From the NCBI GenBank assembly GCA_024103515.1, contig JAGGIK010000006.1, positions 1-64,000 on the forward strand: DNA of 64,000 nt. Direction: 5' to 3'. Position 1 is the first letter of the stretch, and every line of letters begins with the position of its first letter. The DNA comes from Snodgrassella sp. (GTDB lineage: Bacteria; Pseudomonadota; Gammaproteobacteria; Burkholderiales; Neisseriaceae). Under the pieces are notes generated by a model. The model had not been told where the DNA came from. It worked only from the letters and a program-made list of their open reading frames with translations, and did not search any database. This document shows positions 29,862 through 38,782 of this stretch, one piece after another. A program made the translations under genes and the position numbers.

Positions 29862-31100
29862 ATGAGCTCTTCTGTAAAAAAACTGACTCCAGCCAAAGCC
29901 ATGGTAGCCGCCATCAGTGGCTATGCCATGGATGGTTTTGATTTGCTAATACTTGGCTTTATGCTGACAGCAATCAGCACTGACTTAAACCTTGACCCTT
30001 CACAGGCAGGTTCTCTGGTTACATGGACCTTAATTGGTTCAGTAATCGGTGGCATCATATTTGGTCACTTAAGTGATCGCTTTGGTCGTGTGCGCATGTT
30101 ATCCATGACCATCCTGATGTTTGCCGTATTTACCGGACTGTGTTCTATTGCTCAAGGGTATTATGATTTACTGATTTATCGTACTCTGGCCGGTATGGGA
30201 CTGGGTGGAGAATTTGGTATAGGTATGGCAATGATTGCTGAAGTCTGGCCGGCAACTAAACGTAACCGCGCCTCGGCCTACGTGGGCATCGGCTGGCAAC
30301 TGGGCGTACTGGCTGCCGCATATATCACCCCTTTTCTACTAAACATCATTGGCTGGCGCGGCATGTTTCTAGTCGGTTTGTTTCCTGCTATCGCATCTTA
30401 TTTTATCCGTCACGACACCAGCGAACCTGCACAATTTACCCAAGAAAATATAATCCAAGGACAGTTATCTTTCATTGCCCGTTTGCAGCTACTCGTCAGA
30501 GATCGCCAAACAACTAAAACCAGCCTCGGAATTTTTATTTTATGCGCTGTACAAAACTTTGGCTATTATGGTTTAATGATCTGGATGCCAAGCTATCTGG
30601 CCAAAAAATTAGGTTTTAGCCTTACAGCATCCGGTAACTGGACTGCAGTTACCGTCATTGGAATGATTATCGGCATCTTACTATTTGGTTATCTCGCTGA
30701 TCATTTTGCCCGCTGGAAAATATTCCTGATTTATCAATTCGGTGCGTTCATAATGGTTGCCCAGTATGCTCAGCTTGAGGATCCAACTGCATTACTAATT
30801 TGTGGTGCCATTATGGGCCTGTTTGTCAACGGCATGATTGGCGGTTATGGTGCACTAATCTCTGATAATTTCCCGCCGCATGTTCGCGCAACTGCCCAAA
30901 ATGTACTATTTAATCTAGGACGCGGTGTCGGTGGTTTGGGGCCACTGGCTATTGGATTCTGCGTCAAAGAATGGTCATTTTATGCCGCACTATGTTTATT
31001 GGCCTCAATCTACCTGTTGGATATTATTGCCACTTTATGGCTGATACCCAAACAGAATCACATACCGCCCGAAGATGATAATCTAGGTGTAATCGGCTGA
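29862..31100 (+). CDS. MFS transporter, aromatic acid:H+ symporter-like
   Basis: The 412-residue protein has about 12 membrane segments. The loop 2-3 motif GHLSDRFGRVRML and the N-terminal GYAMDGFDLLILGFML (with the Asp typical of the AAHS and sialate/niacin groups) place it in the sugar/metabolite symporter branch of the major facilitator superfamily. The LAGMGLGGEFGIGMAMIAEVWP stretch agrees. The substrate cannot be read; organic or aromatic acids are the usual cargo. It starts four bases after ttcA and is followed after 71 bases by a cupin gene. Confidence 0.85.
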   Translation: MSSSVKKLTPAKAMVAAISGYAMDGFDLLILGFMLTAISTDLNLDPSQAGSLVTWTLIGSVIGGIIFGHLSDRFGRVRMLSMTILMFAVFTGLCSIAQGYYDLLIYRTLAGMGLGGEFGIGMAMIAEVWPATKRNRASAYVGIGWQLGVLAAAYITPFLLNIIGWRGMFLVGLFPAIASYFIRHDTSEPAQFTQENIIQGQLSFIARLQLLVRDRQTTKTSLGIFILCAVQNFGYYGLMIWMPSYLAKKLGFSLTASGNWTAVTVIGMIIGILLFGYLADHFARWKIFLIYQFGAFIMVAQYAQLEDPTALLICGAIMGLFVNGMIGGYGALISDNFPPHVRATAQNVLFNLGRGVGGLGPLAIGFCVKEWSFYAALCLLASIYLLDIIATLWLIPKQNHIPPEDDNLGVIG

Positions 31101-31171
31101 CCACCTTTTCAGAACAGTGCAGACTCATTACAATCTGCACTGTTTCTTTATTATCATTTAACCAGATCATT

Positions 31172-31555
31172 ATGCCAGCATTTACAAAAATCATTTTATA
31201 TACCGCTAAAGATGGTTTCGCCCAATTCAAAGAAGAAAAAATTATCTTAGACCAAGGGAATGAACAAAGTCAGCTATCACCGTGGCTGACTGCAACAGGA
31301 ATACAATTTCGCCATAGTCCTATTGGATTCCAGAGCGATTTTCACTGCACCGATAAACCCCAATGGTTATTTGTTTTACAAGGCATCATGGAAATCGGCC
31401 TAAGAGATGGAACAACTCGCCGCTTCGGTCCCGGAGATTATTTTTATTCTGCAGACACACTGCCTGAAAACGTCAATTTTGATCCAAGCATACATGGCCA
31501 TTGCAGCCGCTTGATTGGTAACTTACCATTAATAACTGCTTTTGTTTGCGATTAA
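31172..31555 (+). CDS. Small cupin-domain protein
   Basis: The 127-residue protein is a single beta-barrel cupin: a first motif-like segment FHCTDKPQWLFVLQGIMEIGL and a second RFGPGDYFYSADTLP. Only part of the usual two-histidine metal site is visible, so metal binding is uncertain. It lies between an MFS gene and bcp on the same strand with 71- and 25-base gaps, so it could be part of the same transcript. Enzymatic or sensing roles cannot be decided. Confidence 0.75.
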   Translation: MPAFTKIILYTAKDGFAQFKEEKIILDQGNEQSQLSPWLTATGIQFRHSPIGFQSDFHCTDKPQWLFVLQGIMEIGLRDGTTRRFGPGDYFYSADTLPENVNFDPSIHGHCSRLIGNLPLITAFVCD

Positions 31556-31580
31556 CCATCTATCATAGAAGAAATGAAAT

Positions 31581-32030
31581 ATGCCAACACCCATGTTATT
31601 TACATTACCGGATGATCAAGGACAAACATTTAATGCTTCCGAGCATTTGCCATTAATAATCTATTTTTATCCCAAAGACAACACACCCGGCTGCACAACC
31701 GAAGCACAGCAATTCAGTACACTATTGCCTCAATTCCAGCAATTGGGATATACGGTAGCTGGAATATCCCGTGATAATCAAAAAAGTCATCAAAATTTCA
31801 TCTGCAAATTCAGCTTGGAGTTAACCTTGTTATCCGATTGTGACGAAAAAGTTTGTCGTCAGTTTGATGTTATTAAAGAAAAAAACATGTATGGAAAAAA
31901 AGTTTTTGGCATCGAACGAAGTACCTTTGTACTGAATCAACAAGGTTTGATCGTCCATGAATGGCGCAAAGTTAAAGCGCTAGGCCATGCACAGCAAGTA
32001 TTAGCAACCTTACTTAATACACATGCATAA
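31581..32030 (+). CDS. bcp: Thioredoxin-dependent peroxiredoxin (Bcp/PrxQ type)
   Basis: Bcp reduces hydroperoxides. The 149-residue protein has the peroxidatic cysteine at 38 in NTPGCTTEAQQF. E. coli Bcp has its resolving cysteine five residues later; here that place is Gln43. Other cysteines at 75, 87 and 92 (LLSDCDEKVCRQF) could resolve the sulphenic acid instead, as in other PrxQ subtypes. GKKVFGIERSTFVLNQQG is the usual C-terminal half. It overlaps ogt by eight bases and thus belongs to a bcp-ogt-xerD unit. Confidence 0.9.
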   Translation: MPTPMLFTLPDDQGQTFNASEHLPLIIYFYPKDNTPGCTTEAQQFSTLLPQFQQLGYTVAGISRDNQKSHQNFICKFSLELTLLSDCDEKVCRQFDVIKEKNMYGKKVFGIERSTFVLNQQGLIVHEWRKVKALGHAQQVLATLLNTHA

Positions 32031-32481
32031 ATTTATTTATCATGCACCATGCTGTTCTTTACTTTTGCAATTTAACGACCAGCACCAGCTGCAAAAAATT
32101 GACTGGTTGCAACAGCAGAGCATTACCCAACCAAAACTTACCGGCCAATGGGCGCACAAGCTAGATGCCTATTTTGCCGGCGAACTACAAAATTTCGATT
32201 ACCCGCCGTCATCTGCCGGTACCCCTTTTCAACAAAAGGTATGGCAGGCCATAGCTCAAATACCTTATGGAAAAGTTGCCTCCTATGGTGATATTGCCCG
32301 CATCATCGGCAGCGCACCACGTGCCATTGGCCAAGCTTGTGGTCGTAATCCATTACCAATCATTATTCCATGTCACCGGGTTGTTTCCGCACAAGGACTT
32401 GGGGGATTCAGTCTGGGTAAAAGAGATTTTGAATTAAGTATCAAACGTTGGCTGCTGAGCCATGAAAGAGCAATATGGTAG
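32023..32481 (+). CDS. ogt: Methylated-DNA--protein-cysteine methyltransferase
   Basis: This suicide enzyme removes alkyl groups from O6-alkylguanine and O4-alkylthymine in DNA. The 152-residue protein has the acceptor Cys117 in IIIPCHRVVSA, the helix-turn-helix PYGKVASYGDIARIIG, and the family's GTPFQQKVWQAI. It lacks an AraC-type Ada domain and is closer to Ogt than to Ada. It overlaps bcp by eight bases at the 5' end and xerD by seven at the 3' end, so all three are translationally coupled. Confidence 0.92.
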   Translation: MHKFIYHAPCCSLLLQFNDQHQLQKIDWLQQQSITQPKLTGQWAHKLDAYFAGELQNFDYPPSSAGTPFQQKVWQAIAQIPYGKVASYGDIARIIGSAPRAIGQACGRNPLPIIIPCHRVVSAQGLGGFSLGKRDFELSIKRWLLSHERAIW

Positions 32482-33374
32482 GCGAACACCTCCCCTCATC
32501 ACTGCAAGAACCAATTGAATCCTTACTGGAACATTTATGGCTAAGCGAACAACTGGCCCACAATACACTTGAAAGTTACCGACGCGATTTAACTAAAATT
32601 GCCCAGCGCTTACAGCACCAGCAACTGGACTGGTTCAATGTCGATTCATTATCTCTGGCCAACGCCATATTCGTTGCTGAAGAAAAACCAAGTTCACAAG
32701 CGCGATCATTGTCTGCATGCAAACGCTTATTCCAGTGGTTGCAAGAATACAATAGACGTCAAGACCTACCCACCGAACAATTACAAATGCCCAAAAAAGG
32801 CCGGCATTTACCAGATATCATTTCCGAAACACAAATAGATGCCTTATTGGCAGCCCCCGATATTCATACTCCACATGGTCTGCGCGATAAAGCACTGCTG
32901 GAAGTGATGTATGCAACCGGTTTACGTGTGAGCGAAGCCGTCAATCTACATCTGAACGAAATAGATTTACAAAATGGTTTACTCAGCACTATTGGCAAAG
33001 GCAATAAACAACGCATGGTACCGTTAGGAGAAGAAGCAGTCGACTGGCTACAACACTATTTTACTCAGGCCCGACCTGCATTGCTGAAAAATCGTGCTTG
33101 TGATGCGGTATTTGTGAGTCAAAAGAAAACAGGCATGACAAGACAGCTGGCGTGGATGATTGTCAACAAATACGCCAACGCAGTCGGCATTCATCATCTG
33201 AGTCCACATGGCTTACGCCATGCTTTTGCCACCCATTTGGTCAACCATGGTGCTGATTTGCGCGTAGTACAATTACTCTTGGGCCATGCCGATATCGGAA
33301 CAACCCAAATCTATACCCATATTGCCAACGAACGTCTAAAACAAGTCGTACAACAGCATCATCCACGCGGTTAA
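32475..33374 (+). CDS. xerD: Site-specific tyrosine recombinase XerD
   Basis: XerD works with XerC at dif to resolve chromosome dimers, activated by the FtsK gamma domain. The 299-residue protein has the SAM-like DNA-binding domain (about 10-95) and the catalytic domain with all key residues: Arg151, Lys175, His245, Arg248, His271 and nucleophile Tyr280 (LGHADIGTTQIYTH). Length and the PDIISETQIDALL linker match XerD rather than XerC or phage integrases. It overlaps ogt by seven bases. No dif site is visible in this window. Confidence 0.92.
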   Translation: MVGEHLPSSLQEPIESLLEHLWLSEQLAHNTLESYRRDLTKIAQRLQHQQLDWFNVDSLSLANAIFVAEEKPSSQARSLSACKRLFQWLQEYNRRQDLPTEQLQMPKKGRHLPDIISETQIDALLAAPDIHTPHGLRDKALLEVMYATGLRVSEAVNLHLNEIDLQNGLLSTIGKGNKQRMVPLGEEAVDWLQHYFTQARPALLKNRACDAVFVSQKKTGMTRQLAWMIVNKYANAVGIHHLSPHGLRHAFATHLVNHGADLRVVQLLLGHADIGTTQIYTHIANERLKQVVQQHHPRG

Positions 33375-33438
33375 CCTCAAGCAATAACAAAAATCAGTAA
33401 ACGATTCTGGTTAAAATATACCTAACCTTATTTACTGA

Positions 33439-34686
33439 TTAATCGCGTATTAAATCCCGTAAACTATTTAAGTGCAGAGTATTGTCAGAAGTTGGCTTTA
33501 AAATAAATTTTGGATTAGACGTATACTCGAACTGCATCCATAAAGTAGCGTCAAGCTTTTTATTGACCACCAAATCGTTTAACCGTTTAGAAAAGAAACT
33601 ATCTATTTGTTTAATAGCCAGCAAGCGACCTTTTCCATCCAGATAAAAATCAGTATTCATATCAATTTTAAAGCCATTTTTCTGGCTTTCTTCTGTAAAA
33701 CCTTTACTGGCTAATTCAATTATTTTATGTAATTCAGCAAATTTCTCCTTTAGAGAATTATCAGAAACCTCACTATCTGTATTATTTGCCAGCTCTGCCT
33801 GCAATATTTGCTCCCCTATGCTTTGCATTACCGCATTGAAAAACAGTCTATTTTGCTTTTCATTGGAAATGAGTCGGATACGGTAGGATGCTCCTACTTG
33901 ATGACCCTGTTTATCCATAGTTAGACGAACAAAATTATTCTTACCGAGATTGGATAAACCAATATCGATTGCTTTCGGCAGCGCTTGCACTAATTGTTTG
34001 GCATAATATTTATCATAAAATTTACTAGAAATATTACCAGATAAATAAGTATTATCAGATACTTTAGATGACTTTAACTTACTTAAAAAAAGATTCACTT
34101 GTGGTTTGAATGCAGCTATATCTATTATCCATAGCTTGTTTCTTAAATCGAGTTGCATAGGTATCTTTACGGAAGAATAGATATTAGGCGCTTCATAACG
34201 CAATTCTGGATTCAACTCTACTTTCCCTCTCGGAATATCTACCGCTCCAGTAAAGTGTAAGCTTGAGTTTTTCGAAATAGAATCGATAAATTTTGTGATT
34301 GCTAAATTATAGCTATCATCCAAATCTTTATCCTCATCTTCTACTGCATGCGCAGTTATTATGTTATTATCATTTTGATTTTTTTTTAAATTATTATTTC
34401 TGGAATCGTTAGTCCTACTCTGCCTCTGTTTAACAGAAGATAAATTATTAGATTCTAGACCATCAATCGCCGATGTCTTATTTGTTCTAGATTGAATTGT
34501 CAGCTGATTATGATTTTCTTCTAATCTAAACTGCAGCTGACCTTTAAAATTAAATTGATTATCCCGAGTGATATTACGCTGTATAGCCTGCCTTACCATT
34601 ACATCTGGCGCTTGATCGCTGATCGTGCCGCAGCCCGTAAGCCCAAATCCTATTATCAGCCACACTATGGTAGAATTTTTCATCAT
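33439..34686 (-). CDS. Lipoprotein of unknown function
   Basis: The 415-residue protein starts with a signal peptide ending LTGC, so Cys19 would be lipidated. Residues about 75-130 form a low-complexity linker rich in Asn, Asp, Ser and Lys. The remainder looks like a beta-rich periplasmic fold, with alternating strands (LHFTGAVDIPRGKVELNPEL, TDFYLDGKGRLLAIKQID) that resemble lipid- or LPS-contact domains only loosely. I recognise no family. It converges on xerD; a weak 10-bp inverted repeat with a long interior lies between the two genes (about 33391-33442). It faces the IS graveyard upstream. Confidence 0.65.
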   Translation of the reverse strand: MMKNSTIVWLIIGFGLTGCGTISDQAPDVMVRQAIQRNITRDNQFNFKGQLQFRLEENHNQLTIQSRTNKTSAIDGLESNNLSSVKQRQSRTNDSRNNNLKKNQNDNNIITAHAVEDEDKDLDDSYNLAITKFIDSISKNSSLHFTGAVDIPRGKVELNPELRYEAPNIYSSVKIPMQLDLRNKLWIIDIAAFKPQVNLFLSKLKSSKVSDNTYLSGNISSKFYDKYYAKQLVQALPKAIDIGLSNLGKNNFVRLTMDKQGHQVGASYRIRLISNEKQNRLFFNAVMQSIGEQILQAELANNTDSEVSDNSLKEKFAELHKIIELASKGFTEESQKNGFKIDMNTDFYLDGKGRLLAIKQIDSFFSKRLNDLVVNKKLDATLWMQFEYTSNPKFILKPTSDNTLHLNSLRDLIRD

Positions 34687-35156
34687 TAACCTTTAAACAA
34701 AATATTTAATACTATTTAATACTAAGATTTATAATATAAACGATATATTATAACAAAATATACAAAATTAACAAATGACAAAAACATTGCACAACAAATT
34801 GGCTTAATATTTAATAAAAATACGCTCCCAGCAAGAATTAACCCAATCCTTGCATCCTCAACTAACTACCATTTCAGTGCCCCACAAGATAATTACGCCT
34901 TCCGCAGTTCGATTTCTTGCAAGTTGGCGGATTCACACAGATTGCTTAAAGCTAACCTATTTTGGTCAATAAGAAGCCCTTTATTGACTTCGCTTTCACC
35001 TACTTATGCAAAGGATAGACTGCAACTTTACTAATGACCGGACAGCTAATATTATTTTTAAACAAAACGTTCCATCTCATTAGTTAGTTAAACTAATTAG
35101 TACAAATAAATGCATTGTAAATACCACCAAACTTAGTATAAGATTCAAGTAGAAAA
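34687..35156. other. Gene-free stretch upstream of the lipoprotein gene
   Basis: AT-rich near 34700-34800, then somewhat less so. One frame around 34830-34980 reads like coding debris (QELTQSLHPQLTTISVPHKI), but I cannot assign it. No intact gene. Confidence 0.3.
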
Positions 35157-35640
35157 TAATCCTGCTTTTCTTAAAGTTTGATATGCAATCGGTGTCATAT
35201 TATCTAGTGCTTCATCAGCTCTTTCGGTGTTATAAATGCTTAGCCATTCTTCGGTTACTTTTATTTCTTACCCTGGTTATTAAATAGATATCAATTCTAT
35301 GCTGTATGCGATAGGTACGATTAAATCGTTCAATATACCCGTTTTGCTATGGACTGCCTGGTTGAATATCATCTAGGGTTATACCATGTGACATTGCTCA
35401 GTCGATGAACATTTTGCCAGTAAATTCCGCTCCATTATCCACGCCATTTTTAGTGAATAAGCACGAGGTTTTCAGCTTCAATTTCCTTTAAAAGTTTAAT
35501 ATCCGACATTTCCAGACCACCGTATTTATCGCGCCATTTATAGAAAGTTGAATTCCCCAAAAGCGCTTCTGATAAGACTAAAGATAACCGCATTCCAGAA
35601 CAAAATGAACTGATTTCTTGACGGAAAGATCGGTTATCTA
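35157..35640 (-). mobile_element. IS3-family (IS407-like) element remnant with internal deletion
   Basis: On the reverse strand, positions 35640-35460 encode the OrfA end (NSTFYKWRDKYGGLEMSDIK, then LLKEIEAENL), and immediately after comes the distal part of OrfB: NGAEFTGKMFID, SHGITLDDIQPGSP, NGYIERFNRTYR and, in another frame, VTEEWLSIYNTERADEALD ending TPIAYQTLRKAG. The middle of orfB, with its first DDE residues, is gone. Stops and a frameshift remain, so it cannot make an active transposase. No terminal inverted repeats were identified. Confidence 0.75.
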
Positions 35641-35724
35641 TATTACCCCGATAAAATATTGACTATTTTTTAATCACAGCCATCAATCCAATAGAAGCAA
35701 ACGCATTTGTTTTACCTGACAAGC

Positions 35725-36370
35725 AGCAAGTATCAGTGTTTCTCGACGTGACATTGTCCGAGTAATGAAATTACTGGCATTGATATCAAAATATACCCTT
35801 AAACCTTATCGAAGACAGCAGACGACGGGCAATAGCGTAGTCACAGCCAATCTTTTACAACGTCAGTTTGATGTCGGTACCAAACAGCAGATTATCGTGA
35901 CAGATTTAAGCTATATACGCGCTAACCATCACTGTAATTATTTATATATGCTACTTAATTTATCTACGCGACAGATTGCCCGGCTATGGTGTTGGTCAAT
36001 ATAAAACAACAGATTGAGTGGTGTCTGTATTAAATTAAACCAGCTCTGTCATCATCCCATCTATTTCATTTAGAGAGAGAGAAAGGGCGTTTGCTAAACA
36101 GTTGTTTGGTAAGCATATCAATACACTGAATACATAGCATTCGCTAAATAAAAAGAGGGCCGTATGATAATGCAGTGGCAGAAGCAATATTTAACAGCAT
36201 AAAAGCTAAATTTCTCAAAGGTAAAAATTCATACCAACTGAAGAATGACAACAAACCTTTTCGGCTTATGCTTCTTGGTACAATTATAAACGGTGACATT
36301 CATGGTTAGGCTATTTGCCTGCGTTAGAATTTAACAAACGGCTACGCCCTTAATTTTGTTGTTTGATTGT
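35725..36370 (+). mobile_element. Second IS3-family (IS3/IS150-like) OrfB remnant
   Basis: The forward strand carries a broken OrfB: RRDIVRVMKLLALISKYTLK, then NLLQRQFDVGTKQQIIVTDL with SYIRANHHCNYLYMLLNLSTRQI (around the first catalytic Asp). After stops and shifts come DNAVAEAIFNSIKAKFLKG, holding the region of the last catalytic Glu, and LGYLPALEFNKR at the end. Only 35765-36004 is an uninterrupted frame. It lies head to head with the other IS remnant, so at least two different IS3-family elements landed here and died. Confidence 0.75.
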
Positions 36371-36446
36371 GCGTTGCTATTTTATAGTGATGGTTGTTTT
36401 CGGTGTGATGCAATGATTAGATCACTTACCGGTAATGATGAATAAA

Positions 36447-37622
36447 CTACGCCTTACCATCAGCACTAAGCGTGGCTAATGGGGTGAAGTCTGTTGGAAC
36501 AGTTGTGATATTCGTTGTTTCACCATATTCTGTTTTTGCATTATTTTTCTCACTTAAACCTTTGGCTACATCATCCTTCCAGATAAATTTTTTTATCTTT
36601 TTGTTACTAGTAACTTATTATTTTTACTAAAAATATGTTGCGATACAAGTATTAATTTAATCTTTTCTAAATATTAGTAATATTTTTACCAAATGGTAAA
36701 TGCATTCCCTTTAATCCATATGCAGGTCTTTATTCCAAGTTACATCCAAAATTTGTAAAAAACTTTCTATATCAAATACATACATATTAAATCTTTATCA
36801 TAGAGCTTATTATAAATGATTGGTTTATTCTTATTGAATATAAGACTAGATATTGGGTTTTATAGTAGATTTATTTAATAGTTTCAATGATACCTTTTTA
36901 TCACAAAAAGCAATATTCTTTTTTGCATCAAAAATATCTAATCCAATAACCCCCTCAGATTTTTCTTACCTAACATTTGTTGGTAAATTTTTGATTTTTT
37001 TTTAATGATATCCTTTTTCTTTATTCACCATAATAACTATAAATTTATTTAAAAAGTAATCATTCAGTGATGAATAACCTCGATAAAAATTGATATCATT
37101 TATTTAACCAATAAAAGCATCAAATTCTTTGCCAGATAAATATTCATTAGTTTCAGGATAGTATATATGTTATATACTTTATAAATAAAACTCAGAAAAT
37201 AAATTTAAATTGCCTTTTCACCAAACCATCTTTGATAATTTGTTGATCGCCATAATAAGCATATTTTGCTTCCAGAAAACTTTCAATCTTTGGGTGATAT
37301 ATACACATTGAACCAATAAATCATTATTTTTAAACATAATAGGTATATCTGCTTCAATAGATTCAGTAGCTGGCATAAAGTAATGAAATACAGGCTTATT
37401 ATTACATGCTTCCAATTCAATATTCAGCACTGCCCGTATTCTAATTACATTCTTATATGATCTATTGATATTTTTTGCCTTACTTCTTGCATAGCTGGTT
37501 CTGAAAAAAACTTCTTTCTCATCATTATTTTTATATTCACAAAAGTCAGATTTAAATTTACAATTTTTAGAAATAATATTAAATTGTTTATTTTCTATAA
37601 ATGATTTATTTGAACAAGACAC
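36447..37622 (-). pseudogene. Decayed gene of unknown family (about 390 codons)
   Basis: A 134-codon frame opens with GTG at 37622 (MSCSNKSFIENKQFNIISKN) and stops at 37218. Beyond that stop the reverse strand still reads as protein in shifting frames: YYPETNEYLSGKEFDAFIG, FYRGYSSLNDYFLNKFIVIM, SEGVIGLDIFDAKKNIAFCD, FDIESFLQILDVTWNKDL and finally WKDDVAKGLSEKNNAKTEYG with TPLATLSADGKA and a stop at 36447. Cys3 together with an ATG-led hydrophobic-like stretch in another frame just upstream hints at a lost lipoprotein signal. I cannot name the family. It is very AT-rich and sits beside dead IS elements. Confidence 0.5.
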
Positions 37623-38038
37623 TTTTCATAACCGACATTACTGATTATCATCACTAATATACAATAAAATTATTTTTCTTATTTTAAATTTCCTCAGTTA
37701 AATTTGATGTTTGTTGAAGGATTGGTTCAAAGCGCTTAGCAAAAGCGACTATCTTATCAGCACTATTACTTCCATTTATTACTGCTCTTGCTGCTTTGTA
37801 AGCAGAAAATATTATTTAATATAAGTCTATTTATTAGGATCGTTTCTAAAATAACTGTATATCACCCGATGTTTTTGCCATCTTAATTGTTGATATCAAT
37901 GCTAATGACATTTCATAAACTTCACTTCATGTCATAAGGGTTTCTGTTTACATTTGTTGTATACAGAGAAATTAACACTAGTCACAACCGATATGCAATT
38001 TTAAAATAATGACCTAAATTTCTAAAAGAATTTAAATT
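37623..38038. other. Gap before the hemolysin III-like gene
   Basis: AT-rich DNA without a clear gene. A few short protein-like scraps around 37690-37930 may belong to the same decayed region. No strong promoter can be singled out. Confidence 0.3.
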
Positions 38039-38662
38039 ATGTATTATAGTGAACGTTTTAATGCTTTTTCTCATCTTATCGGTCTAATACTTGCTATCAT
38101 TGGTACTGTATTTTTGCTGCTCAAGTCTGAAGTTTATGGTGATTCTTATCGCATTGTCAGCTCTGCTATCTATGGCACTTGTTTAATCTTTCTTTACGGT
38201 GTATCTACTCTCTATCATTCAATCAGATCAAAAAAAGCCAAGCGTATTCTACAAAAATTCGATCACTGTGCTATTTATTTACTGATAGCAGGCAGCTATA
38301 CTCCCTTTACTCTGACAACGCTCAAGGGCAGCTGGGGATGGTCCTTATTTGGTGTTTCATGGGGCTTGGCACTGTTTGGGATTATACAGGAACTAACAAT
38401 TGGACGTCGCAGTGAAACGCGACTTTTATCGATGATTTTATATGTAATCATGGGTTGGTTGATTATAGTAGCCATTTATCCCCTTATACAACGCATGTCT
38501 GGTTGGAGTTTTTTTTGGCTCCTTACCGGCGGTCTTGCCTATAGCATTGGTATTTACTGGTTTATCAAAGATGAACAGATTCGACACGGACATGGAATTT
38601 GGCATATATTTGTACTAGTAGGCAGTCTGGCTCAATTTATTAGTATTTATGTGGACATATAA
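38039..38662 (+). CDS. Hemolysin III / PAQR-family membrane protein
   Basis: The 207-residue protein has seven hydrophobic segments and the conserved motifs of the hemolysin III (TrhA/YqfA) group: SERFNAFSHLIGL with Glu and His at the start, STLYHSIRSKKAKRILQKFD and HCAIYLLIAGSYTPFTL in the middle, and HGHGIWHIFVLVGSLAQF at the end. The metal-site histidines are intact. In E. coli the homologue affects membrane energetics and unsaturated fatty-acid balance; haemolysis is mostly a historical name. It appears to be a single-gene unit in the margin of the eroded region. Confidence 0.88.
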   Translation: MYYSERFNAFSHLIGLILAIIGTVFLLLKSEVYGDSYRIVSSAIYGTCLIFLYGVSTLYHSIRSKKAKRILQKFDHCAIYLLIAGSYTPFTLTTLKGSWGWSLFGVSWGLALFGIIQELTIGRRSETRLLSMILYVIMGWLIIVAIYPLIQRMSGWSFFWLLTGGLAYSIGIYWFIKDEQIRHGHGIWHIFVLVGSLAQFISIYVDI

Positions 38663-38730
38663 AATGACCTAAATTTAAAATTATTTTAGTCGTCAACCTA
38701 TAATTCATGTTATTGTTAACATAATTTGTA

Positions 38731-38755
38731 CCGCATAGTTCAATGCACTATGCGG
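38731..38755 (+). promoter_or_regulatory. Perfect 9-bp hairpin in the metQ leader
   Basis: CCGCATAGT and its exact complement ACTATGCGG enclose a 7-base loop (TCAATGC). The stem ends 18 bases before the GGAG ribosome site of metQ and has no T-run, so it is unlikely to be a terminator. It could be an operator palindrome or an mRNA stem that affects translation. It does not look like a SAM riboswitch. Confidence 0.5.
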
Positions 38756-38782
38756 AGATATTTAATTTGAATGGAGACAACG

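Noticed and set aside
38663..38782. SAM riboswitch before metQ
   Set aside because: Only one simple hairpin is present; the leader is too short for a SAM-I or SAM-II aptamer as I know them.
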